A DNA stretch of 64,000 nucleotides, from the NCBI RefSeq assembly GCF_900163655.1, contig NZ_FWFG01000013.1, positions 1 through 64,000 of the forward strand, in the 5' to 3' direction. This document shows positions 29,863 through 39,218 of the stretch, piece by piece. How positions within the stretch are numbered: position 1 is the first letter of the stretch; every line of letters starts with the position of its first letter. This stretch comes from Brachybacterium nesterenkovii. GTDB lineage: Bacteria; Actinomycetota; Actinomycetes; Actinomycetales; Dermabacteraceae. The position numbers and the translations under genes are program-made. The notes beneath the pieces were generated by a model. It was not told where the DNA came from. It ran no database searches and was given only the letters and a program-made list of their open reading frames with translations.

Positions 29863-30642
29863 TCAGCTCGCGTGCTTGCGGTTCTTCTTGTGAGCGCGGC
29901 GGGCCAGCGAGGCGGCGCCGATGATCCCGGCCTCGTTGCGGGTCTCGGCGGGCACGATCTCGGTGCGCAGGTCCAGCAGCGGCAGGAACTTCTCGTGCTT
30001 CTTGGAGACGCCGCCGCCCACGATGATGAGGTCCGGGTTGAACAGGAACTCCAGCAGCGCGTAGTACTCCTGGAGCCGCTCGGCCCACGCGGCCCAGTCG
30101 AGCTCCTCGCGGTCCCGGACCGAGTCCGCTATGTACTTCTCGTAGTCCTCGACATCGCGCTTAATGGGCAGATGGCCCAGCTCGGTGTTCGGGACCAGCT
30201 TGCCGTCCATGAACAGCGCCGTGCCCACGCCGGTGCCGAGCGTCGTCATGATCACGACGCCGTCGCGTCCGCGGCCCGCGCCGAAGGCCATCTCGGCGAT
30301 GCCCGCGGCGTCCGCGTCGTTGACCACGAACACGTCGTGCCCGGTGCGCTCGCCCAGCAGCGCGTCGACGTCCGTGCCGATCCAGGCCTTGTCGACGTTC
30401 GCGGCGGTGAGCGCGACGCCGTGCTGGATGACGGCGGGGAACGTGACGCCCACCGGCATGTCGGCGTCGATGTCGAAGGCGCCGAGGAGCTCCGCGACGG
30501 TGTCGGCCACGGCATCGGGGGTCGAGGGCTGCGGGGTGGGGATGCGGAGGCGGTCCGCGGCCAGCTCCCCCTTCTTGAGGTCGACGGGAGCGCCCTTGAT
30601 GCCGCTGCCGCCGATGTCGATGCCGAATGCCGTCTTGCTCAT
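29863..30642 (-). CDS. ppgK: Polyphosphate glucokinase
   Basis: 259 residues, ROK-type sugar kinase using polyphosphate (and often ATP) to make glucose 6-phosphate. The N-terminal phosphate loop is [31 protein letters not shown] carries the catalytic Asp, [12 protein letters not shown] follows, and [11 protein letters not shown] is near the end. Its short length and actinobacterial origin fit PpgK. It ends close to the rnpB terminator; map lies upstream on the same strand. Confidence 0.93.
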   Translation of the reverse strand: MSKTAFGIDIGGSGIKGAPVDLKKGELAADRLRIPTPQPSTPDAVADTVAELLGAFDIDADMPVGVTFPAVIQHGVALTAANVDKAWIGTDVDALLGERTGHDVFVVNDADAAGIAEMAFGAGRGRDGVVIMTTLGTGVGTALFMDGKLVPNTELGHLPIKRDVEDYEKYIADSVRDREELDWAAWAERLQEYYALLEFLFNPDLIIVGGGVSKKHEKFLPLLDLRTEIVPAETRNEAGIIGAASLARRAHKKNRKHAS

Positions 30643-30745
30643 GGGGTTCTCCTGGTGGGGGATGGGGCCGCCGCCTCGGGGCCGGGGACAGTCTGGCAGA
30701 GGATCCGCGCGCGGGCGCGGGACCGTTCGGACGCCGGTCAGGGCG

Positions 30746-31648
30746 TCAGGGCAGGGTGAGGGTCTCGTAGCCCTCCTCGGTGATGAGGAACGTGTGCTCG
30801 AACTGCGCCGTGAACGAGCGGTCGGCCGTCACGACCGTCCAGCCGTCGTCCCACTGCTCCCAGGCCTGCGAGCCGAGCGTGACCATCGGCTCGACCGTGA
30901 ACGTCATGCGCGGCTCGATGATGTCGTCGAACATCGGCGCGGAGTCGTAGTGGGGGATGACAAGGCCGTTGTGGAAGCCCTCGGCGACGCCGTGGCCCGT
31001 ATAGTCGCGCACGGACTCGTAGCCGTGGCGGCCGACGAACTTCTCGATCACGCGGCCGATGACATTGACCTCGCGGCCGGGACGCGCGGCGCGGATGCCG
31101 CGCCACATGGCCTCCTCGGTGCGCTCGACGAGCTCGGCGACGTGCGGGTCGACCTCGCCGACGAGGAACGTCGCATTGGTGTCGCCGTGGACCCCGTCGA
31201 GGTACGCGGTCACGTCGACGTTGAGGATGTCGCCCTCCTCCATCACGGTGGAGTCGGGGATCCCGTGGCAGATGACCTCGTTCAGGCTCGTGCAGCAGGA
31301 CTTCGGGTAGCCGAGGTAGCCGAGGGTCGACGGGTAGGCGCCGTGCTCGACGAGGACGTCGTGGACGATCGCGTCGATCTCGTCGGTCGTGACGCCGGGG
31401 CGGGTCGCCTCGCCGGCGGCCTGCAGTGCGATCGCGGCGATCCGGGAGGCCTCGCGGACGCGCGCGATGACGTCCGGGGTCTGGACGGCGGGCCCGGAGT
31501 CCGAGACCGCCTCCTCCTTGCCCACGTACTCGGGCCGTTCGATCCGGTCGGGGACCGGGCGCAGCGGCGAGACCTCGCCCGGGGTGATGAGGGCCCGGCC
31601 CTCCGGCCGCAGCCAGCGGCCCGACGCATCGATGTGCTCTACAGTCAT
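30746..31648 (-). CDS. map: Methionine aminopeptidase, type I
   Basis: 300 residues from the ATG at 31646-31648 (a GTG six bases earlier is possible). It removes N-terminal Met from new proteins. Metal ligands are visible in [19 protein letters not shown] (two Asp), [10 protein letters not shown] (His), FTVEPMV (Glu) and QFEHTFLI (Glu). The N-terminal extension of about 45 residues before the catalytic domain is common in actinobacterial MetAP1c. Confidence 0.93.
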   Translation of the reverse strand: MTVEHIDASGRWLRPEGRALITPGEVSPLRPVPDRIERPEYVGKEEAVSDSGPAVQTPDVIARVREASRIAAIALQAAGEATRPGVTTDEIDAIVHDVLVEHGAYPSTLGYLGYPKSCCTSLNEVICHGIPDSTVMEEGDILNVDVTAYLDGVHGDTNATFLVGEVDPHVAELVERTEEAMWRGIRAARPGREVNVIGRVIEKFVGRHGYESVRDYTGHGVAEGFHNGLVIPHYDSAPMFDDIIEPRMTFTVEPMVTLGSQAWEQWDDGWTVVTADRSFTAQFEHTFLITEEGYETLTLP

Positions 31649-31734
31649 GGGCACCAGTCTCTCACCGGGCCGAGCCCGCCCGGGCGCCGCGCGCGCTCGC
31701 GGCGCTGACGGCCCCGTCGCGAAGGAGCAGCGCC

Positions 31735-31914
31735 ATGGCGGACTTCTACTACAACCTCTCCACCGGCCAGGTCGAGGAGGGCAAGCAGTCCTCCGGGATG
31801 GTGCTCATGGGCCCCTATCCCACGCGCGAGGAGGCGCAGAAGGCGCTCGAGACCGCCGCGCAGCGCAACGAGAACTGGGACGAGGCGGACAAGGCCTGGG
31901 AGGGCGAGGACTGA
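31735..31914 (+). CDS. Short SPOR-domain-like protein
   Basis: A 59-residue [23 protein letters not shown] at the start, then [17 protein letters not shown] and a charged end [13 protein letters not shown]. The [13 protein letters not shown] block matches the SPOR fold's final strand-helix. This mini-protein is widespread in actinobacteria and usually annotated as SPOR-domain containing. AAGGAG is 8 nt before the ATG at 31735. Role unknown; it has no membrane anchor. It is divergent from map. Confidence 0.8.
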   Translation: MADFYYNLSTGQVEEGKQSSGMVLMGPYPTREEAQKALETAAQRNENWDEADKAWEGED

Positions 31915-31951
31915 TCGCCCCTCGGCCCCTCGGTTGCGGCCGACCGGGCGG

Positions 31952-32791
31952 TCAGTCGAAGGAGTGCTCGCGCCCCGGGTAGCGGCGGTTCTCGACCTCG
32001 TCGCGGTACGTGCGCGCCGCCCGGCGCAGCTCATCGCCGATCTCCGCGAAGCGGTGGACGAACGTGCCGCGGAAGTCGGAGAGACCGGCCATGTCCTGCC
32101 ACACGAGGACCTGCCCGTCGCAGGAGGGCCCGGCGCCGATGCCGATCGTGGGGATGTGCAGCACCTCGGTGATCCGCTCGGCCACGGCAGCGGGCATGAG
32201 CTCGAGGACGATCGCGAAGGCGCCCGCCTGCTGGAGGGCGAGGGCATCGTCTGCGAGGCGGTCCGCCGCGGCATGGTCGCGGCCCTGCACGCGGTGCCCG
32301 CCCAGGGCGTTGACCGACTGCGGCGTGAAGCCGAGGTGCCCCATTACCGGGATGCCGGCCTGCACGACGGCCCTGACCTGGTCGAGGATCGCGTGACCGC
32401 CCTCCATCTTCACGGCCTGGGCTCCGGCGCGGACGAGGTCCACGGCGGCGGACAGGGCGTCCGCGCCGCCGCCCTGATAGGTGCCGAAGGCGAGGTCGGC
32501 GACGATCAGCGGACGCGAGACGCTGCGGGCGACGGCGCCGGTGAACGTCAGCATGTCCTGGTGCGTGGTGTGCGTGGTCGAGTCGTAGCCGAGCACCGTG
32601 GTGCCGACGGAGTCGCCGACGAGGAGCACGTCGATCCCGGCGGCCTCGAACGCCTTCGCGGCGAACTGGTCGTAGGCGGTGAGCATCGCGAAGCGGCGGC
32701 CGGTGTCCTTGGCGTCCTGGAGGTGGCGGATGCGCACCTTCGACGGGCGGGAGGGATCGGCGGCGGGCGGGCGCGGAGACGCAGCGTTCAT
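31952..32791 (-). CDS. panB: 3-methyl-2-oxobutanoate hydroxymethyltransferase
   Basis: 279 residues; the first committed step of pantothenate (CoA) synthesis, adding a hydroxymethyl from 5,10-methylene-THF to alpha-ketoisovalerate. Motifs: FAMLTAYDQFAAKAFE, DVLLVGDSVGTTVLGYDST (metal-binding Asp), VKMEGG (Lys, Glu), IPVMGHLGFTPQ and TIGIGAGPSCDGQVLVWQD. Stands alone. ATG at 32789-32791. Confidence 0.94.
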   Translation of the reverse strand: MNAASPRPPAADPSRPSKVRIRHLQDAKDTGRRFAMLTAYDQFAAKAFEAAGIDVLLVGDSVGTTVLGYDSTTHTTHQDMLTFTGAVARSVSRPLIVADLAFGTYQGGGADALSAAVDLVRAGAQAVKMEGGHAILDQVRAVVQAGIPVMGHLGFTPQSVNALGGHRVQGRDHAAADRLADDALALQQAGAFAIVLELMPAAVAERITEVLHIPTIGIGAGPSCDGQVLVWQDMAGLSDFRGTFVHRFAEIGDELRRAARTYRDEVENRRYPGREHSFD

Positions 32792-32911
32792 GGCCGCCAG
32801 CCTAATCCGTGCCGCGGAACTGTCGCCGATGTGACGGACGCCATCTAGTATGTCCGGGAGCCTCCGCAGGGGAGCGGTCGCCGACGCCGATCAGATCCCA
32901 GGGGGACCACC

Positions 32912-33493
32912 ATGAAGCGCACCATCACCCGTCTCGCCACCGTCTCCGGGGCGGCTGCCCTGAGCCTCTCGCTCGCCGCCTGCGGCGGTGGCGGGGACTC
33001 CGCGGACACGGCCGAGGGGACGACGGAGGCGGCGACCACGACGGAGGCCGCCACCACCGAGGCGGCGACCACGACGGAGGACGCGACCACCGAGGCGGCG
33101 ACCACCGAGGCCGCCACGACGGACGCGGCGACGACCGATGCCGCTCCCGTCAGCGCGTCCGAGGCCGATCTCGAGCCCGCCAAGCAGCGCGTCGTCGACT
33201 TCTACAAGTCCGCCGGCGGCGGCGACCTCGACACCGCCTGCGGCATGGTCTACGACTCCTCGACGGGCACCGGGATGAGCTCCGGCACGATGCTGGACGC
33301 CTGCAAGCAGGGACTCGAACCGCAGATGGAGACGCTGAAGGCGGCCGGTGACGTGATCACGCCCGACTTGCTCGAGGCCGAGGTCGGAGCCGACGGCGTC
33401 ATCAACATCAACGCCGGTGGGACCACGGTGCCCGTGCGCAAGGGCGCCGACGGCCAGCTGTACATCGACTTCCTGGCCGCCACAGGGGGCTGA
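32912..33493 (+). CDS. Lipoprotein with Thr/Glu/Ala repeat linker
   Basis: 193 residues. Signal peptide with lipobox SLAAC (C24), then a low-complexity linker at about residues 35-78 made of repeated TTEAA/TTEDA/TTDAA units. A C-terminal domain of about 110 residues follows (PAKQRVVDFYKSAGGGDLD, CGMVYDSS, ACKQGLEP, GADGVININAGG). Two Cys in that domain could pair. The layout suggests a cell-surface lipoprotein with a flexible stalk. The domain is loosely like small DUF4878/lumazine-binding-type folds but not identifiable. AGGGGGACC precedes the ATG. Confidence 0.82.
   Translation: MKRTITRLATVSGAAALSLSLAACGGGGDSADTAEGTTEAATTTEAATTEAATTTEDATTEAATTEAATTDAATTDAAPVSASEADLEPAKQRVVDFYKSAGGGDLDTACGMVYDSSTGTGMSSGTMLDACKQGLEPQMETLKAAGDVITPDLLEAEVGADGVININAGGTTVPVRKGADGQLYIDFLAATGG
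33019..33145 (+). repeat. Degenerate 12-15 bp tandem repeat inside the lipoprotein gene
   Basis: Units of type GAGGCGGCGACCACGAC or GAGGCCGCCACCACC recur about eight times in phase with the reading frame and encode the TTEAA linker. Unit length varies by multiples of three, so copy-number change would not shift the frame. Confidence 0.75.
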
Positions 33494-33510
33494 GCCGGGA
33501 TCTCTGCGAT

Positions 33511-33547
33511 CGACGCGGCCCCTCGGATCATCCGAGGGGCCGCGTCG
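33511..33547 (+). terminator. Hairpin terminator after the repeat lipoprotein gene
   Basis: A perfect 17-bp stem (33511-33527 with 33531-33547) and a 3-nt loop TCA, 18 nt after the stop. Confidence 0.85.
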
Positions 33548-33591
33548 CGCTCGGGAGCTTCGCGGACCCGGGCATCTGACCGTCACGGATC

Positions 33592-33628
33592 CGAGAGCCG
33601 TCCCGGCATCGCGCCGGGGCGGCTCTCG
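33592..33628 (+). other. Second hairpin just upstream of glnA2
   Basis: CGAGAGCCG (33592-33600) pairs with CGGCTCTCG (33620-33628), with an inner CCCGGC/GCCGGG helix. It lies 27 nt before the glnA2 ATG. It could be a further terminator or a 5'-UTR structure. Confidence 0.5.
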
Positions 33629-33655
33629 CACGTCGCGGTGCGGCACACTGGGGCC

Positions 33656-34993
33656 ATGGAACGCCACCAGGATGCCGTGATCCGCACCGTCGAGGAGAAG
33701 GACGTCCGCTTCGTGCGGCTGTGGTTCTGCGACGTGATCGGGACGCTCAAGTCGGTCGCGATCTCCCCGGCGGACCTCGAGTCCGCCTTCGAGGAGGGCA
33801 TCGGGATCGACGGCTCCGCGATCGAGGGCCTGACCCGGGAGTTCGAGTCCGACATCCTGCTGCGACCGGACCCCGCGACGTTCCAGCTGCTGCCGTGGCG
33901 CGGCGAGGTCGCCGGGACCGCGCGCATGATGTGCGACGTCCTCACCCCGGATGGGCAGCCCGCCGCCTCCGACCCGCGCCGCGTCCTCAAGGACGCCATC
34001 GCCCGCGCCGAGGCGAAGGGGCTCGAGTTCTTCACCCACCCGGAGATCGAGTTCTACCTCTTCGAGGAGCCGTACCGCGAGGGCGTGCCGCTGCGCCCGA
34101 CGGACACCTCCGGCTACTTCGACCACGTGCCGCGGGCGAGCGGGCAGGACTTCCGCCGCACGGTGATCCAGCACCTCGAGGCGATGAACATCCAGGTCGA
34201 GTACTCCCACCACGAGAACGGCCCGGGGCAGAACGAGATCGATCTGCGCTACGCCGACGCCCTCACCACGGCCGACAACATCCTGACGTTCCGCACGGTG
34301 GTCAAGGAGGTCGCCCTCTCGATGGGGACGGTCGCCACGTTCATGCCCAAGCCCATGATCGAGAGCCCCGGCTCGGGGATGCACACGCATCTGTCGCTGT
34401 TCCAGAACGGGAAGAACGCCTTCCATGAGCCGGGCGCGGAGTACGGCCTCTCGCGGACCGCCCGCCGCTTCATCGCGGGCCTGCTGCGCCACGCCCCGGA
34501 GTACTGCGCGCTCACCAGCCAGTTCGTGAACTCCTACAAGCGCCTGTGGGGGGCGCAGGAGGCCCCGAGCTACGTGTGCTGGGGGCACAACAACCGCTCC
34601 GCGCTCGTGCGCGTCCCCTTCCACAAGCCCACCAAGGGCACCAGCTCCCGCGTCGAGTTCCGCGGCGCCGACAGCGCCGCCAACCCCTACCTCGCCTTCG
34701 CCGCGCTGCTGGCCGCCGGGATGGCGGGCATCGAGGGGGAGTACGAGCTGCCCGAGGGGGCCGAGGACACGGTCTGGCAGCTCACCGACAAGGAGCGTCG
34801 CGCTCTCGACTACGAGCCCCTGCCCACGGACCTGTTCCGGGCGCTCGAGAGCTTCGAGTCCTCCGAGCTCATGGCCTCGACGCTGGGGGAGCAGGTCTTC
34901 GAGTACTTCCTGCGCAACAAGCGCGCCGAGTGGAACCGGTACCGCGAGCAGGTGACCGCGGTCGAGCTCGACTCCTCGTTCTTCCGGATCTGA
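33656..34993 (+). CDS. glnA2: Glutamine synthetase, GlnA2 type
   Basis: 445 residues, the size of mycobacterial GlnA2 (about 446), which shares its beginning (VRFVRLWFCDVIGTLKSVAI) and the end VFEYFLRNKRAEW. Metal and substrate residues: GIGIDGSAIEG, HPEIEFYLF, HHENGPGQNEIDLRYA, MHTHLSLF, NSYKRLW, SSRVEFRGAD. The adenylylation Tyr motif (LYxLPPEE) of GlnA1 is absent near the C-terminus, so it should not be a GlnE target. The ATG at 33656 is chosen; 33638 is also open. glnE follows after 3 nt. Confidence 0.92.
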   Translation: MERHQDAVIRTVEEKDVRFVRLWFCDVIGTLKSVAISPADLESAFEEGIGIDGSAIEGLTREFESDILLRPDPATFQLLPWRGEVAGTARMMCDVLTPDGQPAASDPRRVLKDAIARAEAKGLEFFTHPEIEFYLFEEPYREGVPLRPTDTSGYFDHVPRASGQDFRRTVIQHLEAMNIQVEYSHHENGPGQNEIDLRYADALTTADNILTFRTVVKEVALSMGTVATFMPKPMIESPGSGMHTHLSLFQNGKNAFHEPGAEYGLSRTARRFIAGLLRHAPEYCALTSQFVNSYKRLWGAQEAPSYVCWGHNNRSALVRVPFHKPTKGTSSRVEFRGADSAANPYLAFAALLAAGMAGIEGEYELPEGAEDTVWQLTDKERRALDYEPLPTDLFRALESFESSELMASTLGEQVFEYFLRNKRAEWNRYREQVTAVELDSSFFRI

Positions 34994-34996
34994 GCC

Positions 34997-37900
34997 GTGA
35001 GCGTCGAGATCAGCACCGGGAGCCTGGCCCGCCTCGGCTTCGGCCGGACCGACCGCGCCCAGCGGTTCCTCGCCGATCCCGCCCTCGACGGGCTCGACCG
35101 TGCGGGCGTCGAAGCGATCGGGCGGACCGCCGACCCCGATGAGGCGCTCATCGGCCTGCTGCGGTGGGCCGAATCGGCCCGCCAGGCGGACGAGGCGGGC
35201 GCGGCGCGCCTGCTCGCCGAGGTCGGCGAGGAGGGCACCGCCGGGTCCCGGCTCGTCACCCTCCTGGGAGCATCGGTCGCCCTCGGCGACTTCCTGACCC
35301 GCCACCCGGACCGCATCGTCGCGCTCGAGGGCGAGGCGGACGGCCTGGATGCCGCGACCGCGGAGGTCCGCAGGCGCCTGCTGCGGGCGGTCGGCGCCGA
35401 CCCGGACGCCGAGATCCCCGTGGCCGCCGGCGACGGGAGGTCCGGTCGGGACGCCCTGCGGATCGCCTATCACGAGCGGCTCGTGCAGATCGCCGTCGCG
35501 GACCTCGCCGCCCCGGACCCCACGGCGGTGCAGCCCGCCGTCTCGGAGGCCCTCGCCGACCTCGCCGACGCCGCCCTCGACGCCGCCCTCGCCGTGGCCC
35601 GGACCAGCGTCGACGGGCACGAGGACGTGCGCCTCGCGGTCCTCGCGATGGGCAAGACCGGGGCGCGCGAGCTCAACTACATCTCCGACGTCGACGTGAT
35701 CCACGTGGCCGAGCCCCGTCCCGGCGCGGACGGCGGGAGCGTCGACGAGGAGGCGCTCATCGCGACCGCGTCCTCGCTCGCGCGCGAGCTCGCGCGCGTC
35801 TGCTCGGACCGCACCGCGGAGGGCTCCCTGTGGCAGGTCGACGCGAACCTGCGGCCCGAGGGCAAGGACGGCCCGCTCGCCCGCACGCTCGACTCCTGCC
35901 GCCGCTACTACCGGACCTGGGCGGCCTCCTGGGAGTTCCAGGCGCTGCTGAAGGCCCGGCCCGCCGCGGGCGACCGGGACCTCGGAGAGGCCTTCGTCGA
36001 GATGGTCGCGCCGCACGTCTGGCAGGCCGCCGCGCGCGACGGCTTCGTCGAGGACTCCCGGGCCATGCGCCGCCGCGTCATCGACCACATCCCGCGCGGC
36101 GAGGTCGAGCGCAACCTCAAGCTCGGCCCCGGCGGCCTGCGGGACGTCGAGTTCACCGTCCAGATGCTGCAGATGGTCCACGGGCGCGGCGACGAGTCCC
36201 TGCGGGTCCGCGGCACGCTGCCGGCCCTCGAGCGCCTGCGCGACGGCGGCTACATCGGCCGTGACCACGCCGCGGAGCTGGACGCCTCCTACCGCTTCCT
36301 GCGCGCCGTGGAGCACCGCCTGCAGCTGCACCGGATGCGCCGCACGCACGTTCTCCCGACCTCCGAGGGGGACCTGCGGCGCCTCGCGCGGGCGCTCGGC
36401 CTCCTCCCCGACGAGTTCCCCGCCCGCTACGAGAAGGTCCGCCGTCGCGTGCGGCGCCTGCACGAGGAGATCTACTACCGCCCCCTGCTCGACACCGCCT
36501 CGACGCTGTCCGAGGACCAGGTGCGGCTCACGCCCGAGGCCGCCGCCGAGCGCCTCGCCGCGATCGGCTACCGCGATCCGAAGCGGGCACTGGCCCACAT
36601 CGACGCCCTCACCGAGGGGATCTCCCGGCGCGCCGCGATCCAGCGCCAGCTGCTGCCGAGCCTGCTCGAGTGGTTCGCCGACGGCGTCGACCCCGACCTG
36701 GGGCTGCTCGCCTTCCGCCGCCTGTCCGACGCGGTGGGCTCGGCCCACTGGTACATGGGGCTGCTGCGGGACTCCGGGGTCGCCGCCCAGCGCCTGACCC
36801 GCGTGCTCTCCGACTCCCGGTACGCCGGGGAGCAGCTCGAGCAGATCCCCGAGGCGGTCCGCTGGCTCGCCCGTGACGAGGAGCTGCGCCCGCTGGGACG
36901 CGAGGCCCTCATCGGCGAGTTCGCCGCCGTGATCCGGCGCGTCGACACCGCCGAGGAGGCGACGGAGGTGCTGCGCCGCACGCGGCGCCGCGAGCTGCTC
37001 CGCATCGCCATGGCGCACCTGGTGCACCTGGTGCGCCCCGAGGAGGTCGCGGCGGCGCTGACCGATCTGGCCGAGGCCGTGCTCGAGGCCGGGGTGCAGG
37101 TCGCGGCGCACGTCGTCGCGACCGAGGACGGCCCGGAGCGGCCGAGCGAGCAGCCGCAGACGACGGGGGAGGACGCGGACGAGGACCAGTCGGCCCTCGA
37201 GCGCCTGGGCATCGACCTCGGCGTGCTCGCGATGGGCAGCTTCGGCGCCGCCGAGATGGGCTACTCCTCGGACGCCGACGTGCAGTTCGTCGTGGCCGAT
37301 GCCGGGGCGGGCGAGGCCACCACCTCCGTCGCCGTCAAGGTCGCCACGACCCTGCAGAGGATCCTCAACGCCCCCTCGTCCGGCGCCGACATGAAGGTGA
37401 GCGCGGATCTCCGGCCCGAGGGGCGCAACGGGGTGCTGGTCCGAACGATCGAGTCCTGGAGCGGGCACTACGACCGCAGCGCCGAGACCTGGGAGCGCCA
37501 GGCGCTGCTGCGCGCCCGGCCGATCTTCGGCTCCGCGGCGCTGCGGGAGGCCATGCGCGAGACCATGGACCGCCACCGCTACCCCGACGGCGGCCTGACG
37601 GCGCAGCAGCGCCGCGACATCGTCAGGATGAAGGCCCGGGTGGAGTCCGAGCGCCTGCCCCGTGGCACCGACCCCTCCCGCCACCTCAAGCTCGGGCGCG
37701 GGTCGATGACCGACGTCGAATGGACCGTCCAGCTGCTGACGATGGACTCCGCCTCCGCGCATCCCGCGCTGCGCGGCCGCACCGGGACCCTCGACCTGCT
37801 GGACGCGCTCGTCGACGCCGACGTGCTGCCCCGGCGCTCGGCGGAGGACCTCGCGGCGGCATGGCGACTGGCCTGGGAGCTGCGCGGCGCCCTGTTCCTC

Positions 37901-38083
37901 TGGCGCGGCCGCGAATCGGCGATCCTGCCGCTGGACCGCATCGAGCTGCGCGCCGCCGCCCAAGTGGTCCTCGGCCCCGACGCGACGGCGCGGCAGGTCG
38001 AGGAGGAGTACCTGCGCGTGACGCGTCACGCCCGCGGCATCGTCGAGGCGGTCTTCTTCGGGGAGCCCGGCCCCGGCGCGTAG
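34997..38083 (+). CDS. glnE: Bifunctional glutamine synthetase adenylyltransferase/deadenylase
   Basis: 1028 residues, GTG start at 34997. Two nucleotidyltransferase domains in tandem: the N-terminal one with LAMGKTGARELNYISDVDVIHV (about residue 215), the C-terminal one with MGSFGAAEMGYSSDADVQFV (about 745). Each is followed by DANLRPEG / DLRPEGRNG and a helical GlnE domain. It adenylylates or deadenylylates the conserved Tyr of GlnA1 in response to nitrogen state. An Asp/Glu/Gln-rich linker near residues 710-730 separates the halves. It is cotranscribed with glnA2; its expected substrate glnA1 is at 39219-40649 on the other strand. Confidence 0.95.
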   Translation: MSVEISTGSLARLGFGRTDRAQRFLADPALDGLDRAGVEAIGRTADPDEALIGLLRWAESARQADEAGAARLLAEVGEEGTAGSRLVTLLGASVALGDFLTRHPDRIVALEGEADGLDAATAEVRRRLLRAVGADPDAEIPVAAGDGRSGRDALRIAYHERLVQIAVADLAAPDPTAVQPAVSEALADLADAALDAALAVARTSVDGHEDVRLAVLAMGKTGARELNYISDVDVIHVAEPRPGADGGSVDEEALIATASSLARELARVCSDRTAEGSLWQVDANLRPEGKDGPLARTLDSCRRYYRTWAASWEFQALLKARPAAGDRDLGEAFVEMVAPHVWQAAARDGFVEDSRAMRRRVIDHIPRGEVERNLKLGPGGLRDVEFTVQMLQMVHGRGDESLRVRGTLPALERLRDGGYIGRDHAAELDASYRFLRAVEHRLQLHRMRRTHVLPTSEGDLRRLARALGLLPDEFPARYEKVRRRVRRLHEEIYYRPLLDTASTLSEDQVRLTPEAAAERLAAIGYRDPKRALAHIDALTEGISRRAAIQRQLLPSLLEWFADGVDPDLGLLAFRRLSDAVGSAHWYMGLLRDSGVAAQRLTRVLSDSRYAGEQLEQIPEAVRWLARDEELRPLGREALIGEFAAVIRRVDTAEEATEVLRRTRRRELLRIAMAHLVHLVRPEEVAAALTDLAEAVLEAGVQVAAHVVATEDGPERPSEQPQTTGEDADEDQSALERLGIDLGVLAMGSFGAAEMGYSSDADVQFVVADAGAGEATTSVAVKVATTLQRILNAPSSGADMKVSADLRPEGRNGVLVRTIESWSGHYDRSAETWERQALLRARPIFGSAALREAMRETMDRHRYPDGGLTAQQRRDIVRMKARVESERLPRGTDPSRHLKLGRGSMTDVEWTVQLLTMDSASAHPALRGRTGTLDLLDALVDADVLPRRSAEDLAAAWRLAWELRGALFLWRGRESAILPLDRIELRAAAQVVLGPDATARQVEEEYLRVTRHARGIVEAVFFGEPGPGA

Positions 38084-38149
38084 CCTGGGGAGGCTGTCCA
38101 GACCATGACCCGGGGCGTGCCGAGCGCTCGCCCCGGACTCCGAGGAGCC

Positions 38150-39067
38150 ATGACCACACCGAAGCTGAGCGCCGACACGCCCCGCGGCCGCATGTACCGC
38201 CTCGAGCCCGACGGGCCGCTCGTCTACCCGTCGATCACGACGATCTCCGGGATGCGCGCGAAGGACCATCTGCAGGGCTGGTACGCCAGCATGGCCTCGA
38301 AGCGCGCGCTCGAGATGTACGCGTGGCTCGACCGCAATCCCGGACGCGCCCAGGCCGAGATCTCCCGCGTGACGCGCGACAAGTGGGGCAGCCAGAAGCG
38401 CATCGCCGCGGCCGCCGAGGAGCACACGCGCATCGCCTCCGAGTTCGGCACCCTGGTGCACGCCGTCTGCGAGGACTGGGCGCGTGCGGGGAGCCGGCCG
38501 GACCGCGAGGACGTGGCCGCGCGCGTCGAGGAGATGCGCCTGGCCACCGGGGCCTTCGCACAGGAGCGGTCGCTGGATGCGCTGCTCGATCGCGCCGCCG
38601 TGCGCCTGGACGGCTATGACGCCTTCCTGCAGGACTTCTCCCCGGAGTTCCTCGAGATCGAGCAGACCGTGCTGAACCACTCCGTCGGCTACGCGGGCAC
38701 CACCGACTGCATCGTGAAGATCGGCGGCAGCGTGCTGTCCGGCGACATCAAGACCTCGAAGAAGGTGCGCGGCGACTACGCCCTGCAGGGCGTGGCCGTG
38801 GTCAACGCCGAGCACCTGCTCGACGACGACGGCACCATCCGCGACGTCCCCGAGATGACCGGCGCGTTCATCATCCACCTGCCCGAGCCCGGCGGGTACC
38901 GCGTGGTGCCGCTGAAGACCGGGCCCGAGGAGTTCGACGTGTTCCGGGCGCTCAAGCAGGTGTGGGCCTTCGAGGCCGAGCCCTGCGCCCTCGAGGAGTC
39001 CGCGACCCCCAAGGCGCTGCTGCTGAGCCTGCTCAAGGCCAAGGGAGGGCTCGACGCGCTCGGCTGA
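38150..39067 (+). CDS. PD-(D/E)XK nuclease-like protein
   Basis: 305 residues, ATG at 38150 behind GAGGAG. Start: LVYPSITTISGMRAKDHLQ; FGTLVHAVCEDWA fits the helix preceding the core. LEIEQTVLN (Glu), GYAGTTDCIVKIGG (Asp) and SGDIKTSKKVRGDYALQ (Asp-x-Lys, then Gln) match the PD-(D/E)XK core of RecB/phage-exonuclease-like nucleases. A free-standing gene of this type beside glnE is not a standard member of the nitrogen cluster. Substrate and role unknown; phage origin or a DNA-repair role are options. Confidence 0.75.
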   Translation: MTTPKLSADTPRGRMYRLEPDGPLVYPSITTISGMRAKDHLQGWYASMASKRALEMYAWLDRNPGRAQAEISRVTRDKWGSQKRIAAAAEEHTRIASEFGTLVHAVCEDWARAGSRPDREDVAARVEEMRLATGAFAQERSLDALLDRAAVRLDGYDAFLQDFSPEFLEIEQTVLNHSVGYAGTTDCIVKIGGSVLSGDIKTSKKVRGDYALQGVAVVNAEHLLDDDGTIRDVPEMTGAFIIHLPEPGGYRVVPLKTGPEEFDVFRALKQVWAFEAEPCALEESATPKALLLSLLKAKGGLDALG

Positions 39068-39138
39068 CCGCCGTGCGAAGGTCGTGCAATAGCCGTGCAA
39101 AAGGCCTGCGACAGCCCTCTGGCAGTGCTCGACGACGT

Positions 39139-39168
39139 AGCCCCGCCGCGCGTGCGCGCGACGGGGCT
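39139..39168. terminator. Bidirectional terminator between the nuclease gene and glnA1
   Basis: AGCCCCG (39139-39145) pairs with CGGGGCT (39162-39168) and an inner CGCGCG/CGCGCG helix; CCGTTTGTTC follows on the plus strand. It sits in a convergent gap. Confidence 0.8.
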
Positions 39169-39218
39169 CCGTTTGTTCGGGGAGCGGTCCGGGTCCGAGC
39201 CCGGGCCGCTCGGCCCGC

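Noticed and set aside
31655-31734. Riboswitch in the map/SPOR intergenic region
   Set aside because: The gap is only 86 bp with no recognisable aptamer motif.
33019-33145. Tandem repeats as a CRISPR array
   Set aside because: Units are 12-17 bp, unspaced, in phase with the reading frame of a lipoprotein, with no unique spacers and no cas genes.
38150-39067. Cas4 of a CRISPR system
   Set aside because: PD-(D/E)XK-like core but no Cys cluster for the Cas4 Fe-S site and no array or other cas genes in the window.
32891-39100. A 2069-codon open frame on the minus strand
   Set aside because: It is antisense to glnA2-glnE and neighbours, has shadow composition (Gly/Ala/Arg/Val/Leu low information) and no motif; an artefact of high GC.
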